Shown here: one piece after another, positions 36,639 through 44,739 of the stretch
How the letters are laid out: each line of letters opens with the position of its first letter
Position numbering within the stretch: the first letter of the stretch is position 1
Virus record (IMG/VR): IMGVR_UViG_3300034064_000912
Location: 1 to 64,000 of that record
Length of the DNA: 64,000 nt
DNA from: a virus
Reading direction: 5' to 3' (one strand)
Made by a program: the position numbers and the translations under genes
The notes under the pieces: generated by a model
The model's input: the letters and a program-made list of their open reading frames with translations, nothing else
What the model was told of the DNA's origin: nothing
The model's database searches: none

Positions 36639-37472
36639 CTATGGAGTAGGAACTTTAGGCGGCTGTTTTACACTAGATGTACTAGTAACACCATTTGTAT
36701 AAGTGTATATATGATTATTAGTATAAACATATCCAACACCGTAAGTATCCCATGCATTCCATGTAATTGCATGAGTAAATACTTTATCACCAGTAATATT
36801 AAATTCGCCCGATGATGTCATATTTATAGAAGCAGCAGATATGGTATAGTCTCCAGTAACTTCAACCGTCTTGCTTCCGCTTACTAATTCATAAGAATCG
36901 CCATTTACTACTGCGGTCATATTTCCAGCTACTATAGATGTTAAATCTTGACCAGCCGATGCATAGATATTTTTGCTTGCAGTAGCTGTCATATTACCAC
37001 CAGATGTTACTGTGACATCTGATCCAGCATGTATTTCTGCATTTTTATTGACTGCTGCTATCAGATCTCCACCTATAGATGTAGTAACATTGCCATTCAC
37101 TTCTATATGAGCATCTCCACCAACAACTAGACGGATATTACCACCTACTTTAATATCACCATTTTTGTCTATAGTAAGAGTAAGACCGCCCTTGATATAC
37201 TTATAATCATTTGTTTGAACTAGCTCTACTTTTCTTCCATCTTCTGATATTTCAAAATAAGTGCCAGTCTTATGAGATAATCTGATACGTTCTCTGCCAG
37301 GAGTATCATCCCAATGCATCTCGTGCCCAGCACGAGTTATAGTAGCATTATTATATGGATACTTTGGAGCAGCAGTAGAAGGCGGAAGCCGACTATCTGC
37401 TTCAGAAGAACTGTTTAAAGTTTCTGTTCCAACCAGTTGACCCGTAACTAAATCGTATGTTGAAATTTCCAT
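36639..37472 (-). CDS. Central spike needle, gp5 C-terminal beta-helix part
   Basis: 277 residues. Residues about 45-90 form a beta-domain (HEMHWDDTPGRERIRLSHKTGTYFEI) and 95-225 a VgrG/gp5-like triple beta-helix with short repeats (IKVGGNIRLVVGGDAHIEVNG). This is the membrane-piercing needle that in T4 is the C-terminal part of gp5. Here it is separate from the OB-fold part, which is encoded just upstream, and no lysozyme domain is present in either. Confidence 0.85.
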   Translation of the reverse strand: MEISTYDLVTGQLVGTETLNSSSEADSRLPPSTAAPKYPYNNATITRAGHEMHWDDTPGRERIRLSHKTGTYFEISEDGRKVELVQTNDYKYIKGGLTLTIDKNGDIKVGGNIRLVVGGDAHIEVNGNVTTSIGGDLIAAVNKNAEIHAGSDVTVTSGGNMTATASKNIYASAGQDLTSIVAGNMTAVVNGDSYELVSGSKTVEVTGDYTISAASINMTSSGEFNITGDKVFTHAITWNAWDTYGVGYVYTNNHIYTYTNGVTSTSSVKQPPKVPTP

Positions 37473-38789
37473 TTATCGCCTTCTAGCTGCGCGCGCAGCA
37501 ACAGCTTCAGCTATAACATTTCTTGATTCAGCGGCTGCAGCTTGCTGTGTTTCTTGCTGTGCGCCAATCTGTTTCATTATATTTTCATTGTCTATTGCTG
37601 CAGAATCTATTTGCGCACTACTTACTATACTAGCATCTATTTGGTTTGCTAAATTGGTATTATCTACTGCTGTATCTGTCTGAGTACTATTTACTTCACT
37701 TGCTAGAGGATCTGTCGGCGATGCATTTACTTCATTAAATTCAGCTTGTTGCTGTTCTGATATCAGATAAGGATTAGAACTGGCAATTGTTGTATTAGAA
37801 GAAGGTTTAGTCGATGCTTTAGATGACGTAGTAGCAGGAGGATCTGCCTGAAGAGGCGGATCTGGATCAGCAGCTTCAATAGCAAATTCTCTGCTTTTAT
37901 TTACAGATACCAGCACACTAGCTACTTGATTAATGCTGCTAGTAAAAGCGCTTCCAAATGAAGAAACCGTGCTTATGGCTTGATTTATTGTAGATCCAAC
38001 ATTAAGAGATAAAAATGAATTAACACTAGACAAAGATGTTGCTAAACTAAGTAAAGAAGATACTCCGCCAGGATATTGTGCTACTAAAGTTTGAAGTTGA
38101 ATAGGAAGAGATGTTAGTGCTATTTGTCCAGTCGAAACTAGTCCGAGCACACTTGTTATTGCCTGCATTCCGCCTGGATATGTTTGAGCAAAACTAGATA
38201 ACTTATTCATAACAGTATTTTTAGCAAATCCTGTAACAGAATTAACCATAGCGCCTGATAAATTATCTGGATCAACTTTACTTAATAAATTTAATATTCC
38301 CGGTGAATAAGATGTTAAATAACCTACACCTGCCGATACTGCTGGAAATACTGCACCAACTTGCGATATAGCAATAAGATTTTTTAATCCAAGAGCTGCA
38401 TTCAAATCTTGACCACGAGCAGCATTTGCCATATCATTATTTTTTTGATCTATAACATAAGAACCATCTACAGTCTGACCAGTTTTAGTCGTACCAGCAG
38501 ACTGCAAAGTTCCTGTTGTTATTAATATAGTTCTTTCGGAATCAGCAAAATAGCCATCTACTATAGTTCCAACAACAGCACCAACCGGCGAACTACCAAC
38601 ACCGAGAAGAGAAGCTCCCCATTGACTTCTTGGTATTGCCCATGGCAATTCACTATCTGGTATTAAAGATTGATTATCATGTAGACCAAATAAACGGACT
38701 TGAAGACGACCTTGTTGCTTCGGATCCATAACATTTACTACACGACCACGCCATCTTGTTCCACTATAGTCTGCTGTTCTATCTAACAT
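37473..38789 (-). CDS. 5: Baseplate hub OB-fold protein, gp5 N-terminal part
   Basis: 438 residues. The first 90 match the gp5 OB fold: TRWRGRVVNVMDPKQQGRLQVRLFG and ELPWAIPRSQWG, then VGTIVDGYFAD. The rest is an Ala/Ser-rich helical region (about 150-300) and a low-complexity C-terminus (EAVAARAARRR). T4 gp5 carries a lysozyme between OB fold and needle; here that domain is missing and the needle is the next gene, so gp5 is split. Confidence 0.85.
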   Translation of the reverse strand: MLDRTADYSGTRWRGRVVNVMDPKQQGRLQVRLFGLHDNQSLIPDSELPWAIPRSQWGASLLGVGSSPVGAVVGTIVDGYFADSERTILITTGTLQSAGTTKTGQTVDGSYVIDQKNNDMANAARGQDLNAALGLKNLIAISQVGAVFPAVSAGVGYLTSYSPGILNLLSKVDPDNLSGAMVNSVTGFAKNTVMNKLSSFAQTYPGGMQAITSVLGLVSTGQIALTSLPIQLQTLVAQYPGGVSSLLSLATSLSSVNSFLSLNVGSTINQAISTVSSFGSAFTSSINQVASVLVSVNKSREFAIEAADPDPPLQADPPATTSSKASTKPSSNTTIASSNPYLISEQQQAEFNEVNASPTDPLASEVNSTQTDTAVDNTNLANQIDASIVSSAQIDSAAIDNENIMKQIGAQQETQQAAAAESRNVIAEAVAARAARRR

Positions 38790-38802
38790 AATATGTTATC
38801 CT

Positions 38803-40008
38803 TTAATTCAAGCATTCAAGTACGCACGAATAACGTGGTCTTTCACCCTCTGGATTAATCATATGACGAAGAGAAGAAATTATAAAATTGCCAGACACAT
38901 TATCTTTTTTAGGGTTACCACTTAAAGCACTCTGTTGTTGAATATTAATATTGATTAGATCACCTGCTTTAAGTTTTGTATCTCCGAAAACTCTTAATCT
39001 TACTATATTTTGCATAAGCATACCTGAATATGCTAATCTATTAGGTGTTGATTCTGGTATATTAGTAATTGGTAATCTATTATCATATGGAATTGTAGAA
39101 GTGCTGCCAGGATATTTTCCAAACTTTGATATAAATGAAGGCTTATTCCAATTATTAGGATCACCATACTTATCATTTTTAGCAGGAAAATCAATAGACT
39201 TAGATATATACTCGTTAGTTTCAAAATTAAAAGTATTATAACGAGATTTCATCGTTCCTCTATCTATTCTATCTATTGCATTAAAATTATATGGTAATTC
39301 ATATCCAAATATATTATTATCAGTAAGTTTAGTAATATCTGAACTAACTGCACTATCTTGTATAAAATTCTTTATGACACTTCCTTTAAACATACTTTCA
39401 ATAGTTATAAAGTTGAACCCAGTTTGATTTTCAAAAAATACATAGCTTGAAGATTGGTTCTGAGCCGATACTGCTCTGTTGCGAATTCTATCTATGAATG
39501 GCCAAACTTTTTCGTTTTGTGCCAAAATATCTTGAATTCCTTTAGTCTCTTCAATATTAATCTTCTTTTTAGTTTTTAAGTAGTTTTTCAAAACATCTTG
39601 AATATTATGAGATATTAATTTTCCTTTATAACTCTTTTGTATATAGCCATATGTATCAACACCGCCAGATGCATAAAAAGCTTCCTCGGAAGTGCAAAGA
39701 AGAGTCATAGTTCTAGATTTATATTGCGCACTAGGCTCAAGATTCATTGGTTTGTTTATAAGAAACTTATATGTTATTTTATTACCGCCGGGTGTTTGAA
39801 ATGTTATATCAAATGGTTCGCCACCTGATAATTTAAGAGCTGAAAACAATACATCATCATTATCTCTTACATTAATTTCGGCAACAATACATGGTACAAA
39901 TATACTTTCATATATTGAACATGATATAAAACCAGTAGAAATATTTCTACCAGCTAATGTCATGCTATTAATAATAAGATCACCTGGTTGATATGAGTTT
40001 AATGCCAT
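38803..40008 (-). CDS. Baseplate hub protein gp27-like
   Basis: 401 residues, near T4 gp27 (391). It forms the trimeric hub cup that holds the gp5 spike. Features include FISCSIYESIFVPCIVAEINVRDNDD and FDITFQTPGG near the N-terminus (tube-like beta-domain) and RYSCVLECLN at the end. Its place between gp53 and gp5 supports the hub role. It is assigned by position, length and beta-domain pattern. Confidence 0.75.
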   Translation of the reverse strand: MALNSYQPGDLIINSMTLAGRNISTGFISCSIYESIFVPCIVAEINVRDNDDVLFSALKLSGGEPFDITFQTPGGNKITYKFLINKPMNLEPSAQYKSRTMTLLCTSEEAFYASGGVDTYGYIQKSYKGKLISHNIQDVLKNYLKTKKKINIEETKGIQDILAQNEKVWPFIDRIRNRAVSAQNQSSSYVFFENQTGFNFITIESMFKGSVIKNFIQDSAVSSDITKLTDNNIFGYELPYNFNAIDRIDRGTMKSRYNTFNFETNEYISKSIDFPAKNDKYGDPNNWNKPSFISKFGKYPGSTSTIPYDNRLPITNIPESTPNRLAYSGMLMQNIVRLRVFGDTKLKAGDLININIQQQSALSGNPKKDNVSGNFIISSLRHMINPEGERPRYSCVLECLN

Positions 40009-40012
40009 ATGA

Positions 40013-40957
40013 TTAAAGTAAATTAGCTAATGTATCAGACATCTGTGAAGATATATCTTCAGCTGCAGATGGATTAATTAATCTTATTGTTTTATTTTTT
40101 AGATTTTTTTCTAATTCATCTTCATATATTGTTACTGGACTCCAATATACAGAATCTGCAGTTGTAATATTATTAGCCAATACTGATACACTGGTTATAA
40201 TATTATTTGTAGAACTTTCCGTTCCATAGATATAACTGTTTGAAAAACTAATAGTGTAACCATCTGGTGCAGTATCGACATAACCACTGGTATGCTGAAT
40301 AGTAACAACTGTTGTATTTGTTGTTAGTACTTGTCCACTGCCAGTAGTAGAATAAGAACTACTATTATAACCAAATCTTACATTAACTATTTCATTATTT
40401 ACATATAATGCATTTCCTAGTATATTATATTTTACTATTTTATTAGTTTTAATAATACTATCTAGTCTTTTTCTCTTATATCCAGTAATATTAGATCCTG
40501 TAAAAGTTGGTTCATAATAGCGTTTAGCTGTATCTAGATATGTATTTCCAAATGCATTTTGTTTAGATATATCTGGTAAACTATTATAAGTTGATATATC
40601 TATTATGATTTGATCATTATACCAATTATTTCTATAATAACTAATTTTTGCAGTAATCTTATCGATATTTCCATACTTTTTAAACAAATAATCATTAAAA
40701 ACATTATCGGGCATATACCAGTCATAGTATGGATCGGTTATCCCATTAGATAGATATACTATCCAGCTCATATATTGATCATTTAATAGACGATCAGCTA
40801 ATTGGTCAGGTCTTTCATTATTGTCAATATCATATGGATAATATAAGAAATCATTTTTAGCTGGAAAATCACGTACTACTACTCTTTCTGTTATATTAAC
40901 AGCTAAAGAATTATTATAATTAATAAGTGGAAATTTGGAAAAATAACTTTCAGACAT
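40013..40957 (-). CDS. 53: Baseplate wedge protein gp53
   Basis: 314 residues (T4 gp53, 196). The N-terminal 110 residues are typical: YFSKFPLINYNNSLAVNITERVVV, YYPYDIDNNERPDQLADRLLNDQYMSWIVYLSNGITDPYYDWYMP. The C-terminal half is a beta-rich extension absent from T4. It completes the wedge before hub docking. The gene is tightly packed between gp48 and the gp27-like gene. Confidence 0.88.
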   Translation of the reverse strand: MSESYFSKFPLINYNNSLAVNITERVVVRDFPAKNDFLYYPYDIDNNERPDQLADRLLNDQYMSWIVYLSNGITDPYYDWYMPDNVFNDYLFKKYGNIDKITAKISYYRNNWYNDQIIIDISTYNSLPDISKQNAFGNTYLDTAKRYYEPTFTGSNITGYKRKRLDSIIKTNKIVKYNILGNALYVNNEIVNVRFGYNSSSYSTTGSGQVLTTNTTVVTIQHTSGYVDTAPDGYTISFSNSYIYGTESSTNNIITSVSVLANNITTADSVYWSPVTIYEDELEKNLKNKTIRLINPSAAEDISSQMSDTLANLL

Positions 40958-40966
40958 TATTCAACC

Positions 40967-41956
40967 TTATTTTCGTGACATCATTGATGCACCAGCGACC
41001 ATATTATTTTGAAAATCTAACTTTGTCCAGTATTCAATTTCCATTAATTGAATATCTATACTTACTTCAGTTGGTACATTTTGACTACCTTTAAAGAAGG
41101 AAGGTGTAGAAGCAGGTGCATAATTAACTGACAAATCTGTAATTGCACACGGCTTGAATCTATATAGAAAATCATCATTTGAGTAAAATCCAACCTGAAC
41201 CATACTTGGATAATTTAAAAGTGTGCCGCTTGAACTTGCTGCTACATCAGGAAGCATATGCCATTTAAATTCATTTACTATAGAAGTTATTATTCTAGAC
41301 TCTTCTGGATCTCTTGCTAATAATTTCCAGTTAAAACTATGTTTTTTGAAACTTGGTTCTTTAAACATAACAGTTAAAAATGGATTGACAGCAAGTCCTA
41401 ATGGTTGTAAAAGTTGTTCTAATCTTAAATCAGCACCAGCACCCAATGTTTGATTAACACTTGATAAAGTATCTTTAAATTTTCCAATTGATGCACCTGC
41501 TGCTGCAGCTAAACCCGTTTCTCCTGCAGCTATAAGACCGGCTGTTAATTTATCTATAGTATTAGCATTGGGATCTGATTCTTTTTGAGCATGAAAAAGT
41601 ACTGATTCTAAAATTGCACCAACAATTGGATCTGATTTGTCTGTACTCCATTCAGCATGAAATTTATCTTGTATACTTTTAGCAACTGGTAATCTAATAG
41701 TGCCAGCTTTTTTCATATATGGTTGATCAAAAATTGATCTACGCTTATATTCATGAAAATCAAATGACATGCTTAGTGAAAATTTATCTAAATCTCTTGG
41801 AAATACGAGTGGCAAAGTACTTATTTTTTTCTCAAATGGTCTTTTACTGGCAAGAGCAAGACCTACTACTGCAGCTGTACCTGCAGTAGCTAGTAGATTT
41901 GATAATCCAACTCTGTTAAATAATGTTCTAGCTAAATCTATTGTAGTATTCGCCAT
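40967..41956 (-). CDS. 48: Baseplate tail-tube cap gp48
   Basis: 329 residues (T4 gp48, 364). The N-terminus has a short hydrophobic stretch (LLATAGTAAVVGLALA). The tube-like beta domain follows, with FSLSMSFDFHEYKRRSIFD and KKAGTIRLPV, and later SFNWKLLARDPEESRIITSIVNEFKWHMLPD. It closes the top of the hub and with gp54 starts tube assembly. First gene of the long leftward tail operon; a GATAAATA box lies 30 bases upstream. Confidence 0.82.
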   Translation of the reverse strand: MANTTIDLARTLFNRVGLSNLLATAGTAAVVGLALASKRPFEKKISTLPLVFPRDLDKFSLSMSFDFHEYKRRSIFDQPYMKKAGTIRLPVAKSIQDKFHAEWSTDKSDPIVGAILESVLFHAQKESDPNANTIDKLTAGLIAAGETGLAAAAGASIGKFKDTLSSVNQTLGAGADLRLEQLLQPLGLAVNPFLTVMFKEPSFKKHSFNWKLLARDPEESRIITSIVNEFKWHMLPDVAASSSGTLLNYPSMVQVGFYSNDDFLYRFKPCAITDLSVNYAPASTPSFFKGSQNVPTEVSIDIQLMEIEYWTKLDFQNNMVAGASMMSRK

Positions 41957-42008
41957 ATCTTATTATTTTTCCTCATATTGACTTATTTATCATACATAAA
42001 TAGCAATC
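41957..42008. promoter_or_regulatory. Divergent promoter region between gp48 and gp4
   Basis: The 52-base gap holds a minus-strand GATAAATA (41982-41991 region), about 20 bases before a GAGG ribosome binding site for gp48, and a plus-strand CATAAATA (41995-42002) six bases before the gp4 ATG. Both are one mismatch from TATAAATA. The gp4 side has no visible ribosome binding site, so its transcript may be nearly leaderless. Confidence 0.45.
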
Positions 42009-42443
42009 ATGAAAGGTTTATTTAAGCCACAAAATCCAGCTAAATATATGGGTGATCCAACAAAGATCGTATTCAGATCATCTTGGGAACTAAAATTTAT
42101 GTCTTATCTTGATCAACACACCGATGTTATTTATTGGCAATCTGAAGAGCTTTTCATACCATATAAATCGCCAGTAGATGGTAGATATCATAGATATTTT
42201 CCTGATTTTATTGTTAAAAAGAAAGAAAGTGATGGTAGTATAAAAACTGCCATTATAGAAATAAAGCCAGAAAAACAAACAAAACCACCAAAGCATCCTG
42301 GAAAAGTGACCAAAAGATATATTAATGAAGTATATACTTGGGGCATAAATGATTCTAAATGGAAAGCTGCAAGAGAATATTGCGCTGATAGAAAGTGGAC
42401 TTTTCACATATTTACTGAGAAAGAACTAGGCATAAAATGGTAA
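42009..42443 (+). CDS. 4: Head completion protein gp4
   Basis: 144 residues (T4 gp4, 150). The opening GLFKPQNPAKYMGDPTKIVFRSSWELKFMSYLD is diagnostic, as is HRYFPDFIVK...IIEIKP. The SWE...PDF...EIK arrangement is that of a PD-(D/E)xK-like or TnsA-like nuclease fold. The protein is needed to finish packaged heads. It overlaps the next gene by seven bases and opens the plus-strand operon. Confidence 0.93.
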   Translation: MKGLFKPQNPAKYMGDPTKIVFRSSWELKFMSYLDQHTDVIYWQSEELFIPYKSPVDGRYHRYFPDFIVKKKESDGSIKTAIIEIKPEKQTKPPKHPGKVTKRYINEVYTWGINDSKWKAAREYCADRKWTFHIFTEKELGIKW

Positions 42444-43042
42444 CCTCTATCTTTCAGACATTATCAGAAAAAGCACAAAATGCTAAGATAAATCCAAAGA
42501 ATGCAATTGTATCACGGGAATGGTATAGAAATACAGCTGCTAAGATTCAACAAATAAACAATAACCGTGTTATAGATCCTAAAAATGTTAGAAGTAATCT
42601 AAATACTCAAAATATTGGTCAAATGTTTATGTTCTTTTATGATCCTAAAAATAAACAATCTCTTCCATATTATGACAGATTTCCTTTAGTATTTCCTGTA
42701 GAACTATATTCAGATGGTTTCCTTGGAATTAATTTACATTATTTGCCACACAAATACAGAGCAAATCTAATGGATGCTTTATACTCAACTATAAATAATA
42801 ACAAGAATGATAAAACTACACATCTTAGAATAAATTACGAAATATTAAGGTCAGCATCTAAAATGAGATATTTTAAGCCATGCTTAAAGAGATATCTATC
42901 AGCACATGTACTTCAGAAATTTCTATACATAGATCCTGAAAACTGGGATAAGTGTCTAATGCTTCCTACAGAACGTTTTGCTAAAAAGAGTAAGTCATAT
43001 GTTCAAGCTGAAAGCACACGTATGGTAGCTGGAAGACTATAA
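42437..43042 (+). CDS. 2: Probable DNA end protector gp2
   Basis: 201 residues. The central pattern MFMFFYDPKNKQSLPYYDRFPLVFPVELYSDGFLGINLHYLP followed by FKPCLKRYLSAHVLQKFLYI resembles T4-like gp2, which stays on the DNA ends and blocks host RecBCD. In T4 gp2 and gp4 are also adjacent. The protein is shorter than T4 gp2 (274) and the match is from memory of the motif, so it is only moderately sure. Confidence 0.6.
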   Translation: MVTSIFQTLSEKAQNAKINPKNAIVSREWYRNTAAKIQQINNNRVIDPKNVRSNLNTQNIGQMFMFFYDPKNKQSLPYYDRFPLVFPVELYSDGFLGINLHYLPHKYRANLMDALYSTINNNKNDKTTHLRINYEILRSASKMRYFKPCLKRYLSAHVLQKFLYIDPENWDKCLMLPTERFAKKSKSYVQAESTRMVAGRL

Positions 43043-43836
43043 TGTTTAATGTAGCAGATTTCAAAAGCTATCTATCAGGAACAGGCACTCTACCTACAAA
43101 CAGATTTTCTGTAGAGATTCCTGTACCAAGAGTTTTATTTGGTGCAGAAGTAGTAGTAAATAACTGGAGAAGACCAATGCCAGGCTTTACTGAAGATTTG
43201 CAGTTTAGAGCAGAATCTATTACTGCACCTGGTGTTTCATTAGATATGACTAATGTCAATAGATATGGTATTGGTCCAATTCAGAAATTTCCATTTAATG
43301 CTAATTTTACACCAGTTTCTATAACATTTTTAGCTGATAAAGATAGTCTTGTTTGGATATTCTTTTATAACTGGCTAAACAACATTTTTTCATATAGTCA
43401 TGATGATACAAATCCAAATGCAGACTTTTTAAGATATCGTGCTAACTACATGGTAGACTATGTAGTAGATCCTAAAATAAATGTATATGATTATGATAAA
43501 GTATTGTCTACTACTATACAACTTATCGATGCTTATCCAATAAGTATGAATGATATAAATTTATCATGGAGTGATAATAATCAACTGATGCGTATAACAG
43601 TGACATTTGCTTATCGTCACTGGAGAATAACAAATGCTGTAATGGCTGATAATTCTACCAAGAGTCCTGGGGTTGCATCACTTAGTATTCCACAGAGATC
43701 AAATCCATTAAGTACTACAAAATATTCATCAAATACATTTACAAATACTCTTGGTGAAGAAGTATATACCGGCGGTGCCGGTGCATCAAGAGGCAATCGT
43801 AATAGAGCTATTAGAACAATTAATAATCCGGATTAA
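43042..43836 (+). CDS. 54: Baseplate tail-tube initiator gp54
   Basis: 264 residues (T4 gp54, 320). It has a tail-tube fold: LPTNRFSVEIPVPRV...FRAESITAPGVSLDMTNVNRYGIGPIQKFPFNANF and WSDNNQLMRITVTFAYRHWRI. It nucleates gp19 tube polymerisation on the baseplate. The start overlaps the upstream stop (TAATG). The last 45 residues are Ser/Asn/Gly-rich. Confidence 0.82.
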   Translation: MFNVADFKSYLSGTGTLPTNRFSVEIPVPRVLFGAEVVVNNWRRPMPGFTEDLQFRAESITAPGVSLDMTNVNRYGIGPIQKFPFNANFTPVSITFLADKDSLVWIFFYNWLNNIFSYSHDDTNPNADFLRYRANYMVDYVVDPKINVYDYDKVLSTTIQLIDAYPISMNDINLSWSDNNQLMRITVTFAYRHWRITNAVMADNSTKSPGVASLSIPQRSNPLSTTKYSSNTFTNTLGEEVYTGGAGASRGNRNRAIRTINNPD

Positions 43837-43855
43837 TACATTATAAGGTTTGATT

Positions 43856-44566
43856 ATGACATTACCTAAAATACAGCATCCTACATTTAAAATTGTTGTT
43901 CCATCTACTAAGAAACAATTATTATTTAGACCATTTTTGGTAAAAGAAGAAAAAATTCTTCTTATTGCTAAAGTTGGTGAAGATTCAACTGATATTTTAT
44001 CAGCAATAAAACAAGTTGTAAATAATTGCTGTGAAGAAAAGAACTTCAATATTAATAAACTAACTATTTTTGATATTGAATATATCTTTTTAAAGATTAG
44101 AGCTAATTCTGTAAGTAATAAGGTAAATCTTACTTTTAAAGATTTAGAAGATGAAAAAGAATATACTTTTGAAATTGATTTAAATACTGTAGAAGTAGAA
44201 TATCCAAAAAACGTTGATAACAGAATTATTATTGATGAAAAAGTGGGTATTATAATGAAGTATCCAAGCGCATCGATATATGATGATAAAGACTTTATGA
44301 AACTTGGTAAAGATTCATTATTTGAATTAATCATTCGATGCATAGACAAAATCTATAAAAATGATGAAATGTTTGATACTTCTAGTTACACAAGAGATGA
44401 ATTAATTGAATTCTTAGATAACTTGAATGTTAATACATTTGAAAAGATACAGCAATTTCTTACTGACTCACCTACTATGAGATATGTGATAAATTATAAA
44501 AATTCACTTGGAAATGATCGTAAAATTGAGCTAACGACTCTAACTGATTTTTTTACATTGCGCTGA
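43856..44566 (+). CDS. 26: Baseplate hub assembly protein gp26, with frameshift site
   Basis: 236 residues of the T4 baseplate gp26 family: N-terminal LPKIQHPTFKIVVPSTKKQLLFRPFLVKEEKILL and IIDEKVGIIMKYPS are typical. The start is ATG 43856 with AAGG upstream (a TTG at 43850 is unlikely). Just before the stop the mRNA reads GAT-TTT-TTT-ACA, a slippery T7 run, and an open frame continues in the -1 frame (separate entries). Placed before the tape-measure-like gene, this recalls lambda G/GT chaperones. Confidence 0.85.
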   Translation: MTLPKIQHPTFKIVVPSTKKQLLFRPFLVKEEKILLIAKVGEDSTDILSAIKQVVNNCCEEKNFNINKLTIFDIEYIFLKIRANSVSNKVNLTFKDLEDEKEYTFEIDLNTVEVEYPKNVDNRIIIDEKVGIIMKYPSASIYDDKDFMKLGKDSLFELIIRCIDKIYKNDEMFDTSSYTRDELIEFLDNLNVNTFEKIQQFLTDSPTMRYVINYKNSLGNDRKIELTTLTDFFTLR

Positions 44567-44617
44567 GTCATAATACTCTAGAAAATTATTATAAGACTTT
44601 ATTTGGTCTGGCTCAGC
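44548..44617 (+). promoter_or_regulatory. Predicted -1 ribosomal frameshift signal in gp26
   Basis: The heptamer T-TTT-TTT (44548-44554, zero frame GAT TTT TTT ACA) fits the X-XXY-YYZ slip rule. Seven bases later begins GCTGAGTC (44562-44569), which pairs with GGCTCAGC (44610-44617) in eight pairs including one G-T wobble; an inner ATAATA/TATTAT stem may stack in the loop. The zero-frame TGA stop (44564-44566) lies inside the stem. Slip site, spacer and stem all fit known programmed frameshifts. Confidence 0.7.
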
Positions 44618-44739
44618 ATCATAAATATAGTATTAACGATTTAGAGAATATTATACCATTTGAATTAGATATATATGTAAATATGTTGAAAGAATACATC
44701 CGTGAGCAAGAAGAAAAACAAAGAAACAGCGGAATGTAA
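44554..44739 (+). CDS. -1 frame extension of gp26 (gp51 position)
   Basis: After the slip at 44554 the frame reads YIALSHNTLENYYKTLFGLA and ends LKEYIREQEEKQRNSGM, 61 residues, giving a fusion of about 294. The frame has no start codon until a Met near its end (44683), so it is hard to explain except as a frameshift product. It occupies the position of T4 gene 51 but is much shorter and not clearly related. The stop overlaps the next ATG (TAATG). Its role would be a tail assembly chaperone extension, by analogy. Confidence 0.7.
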   Translation, partial: YIALSHNTLENYYKTLFGLAQHHKYSINDLENIIPFELDIYVNMLKEYIREQEEKQRNSGM

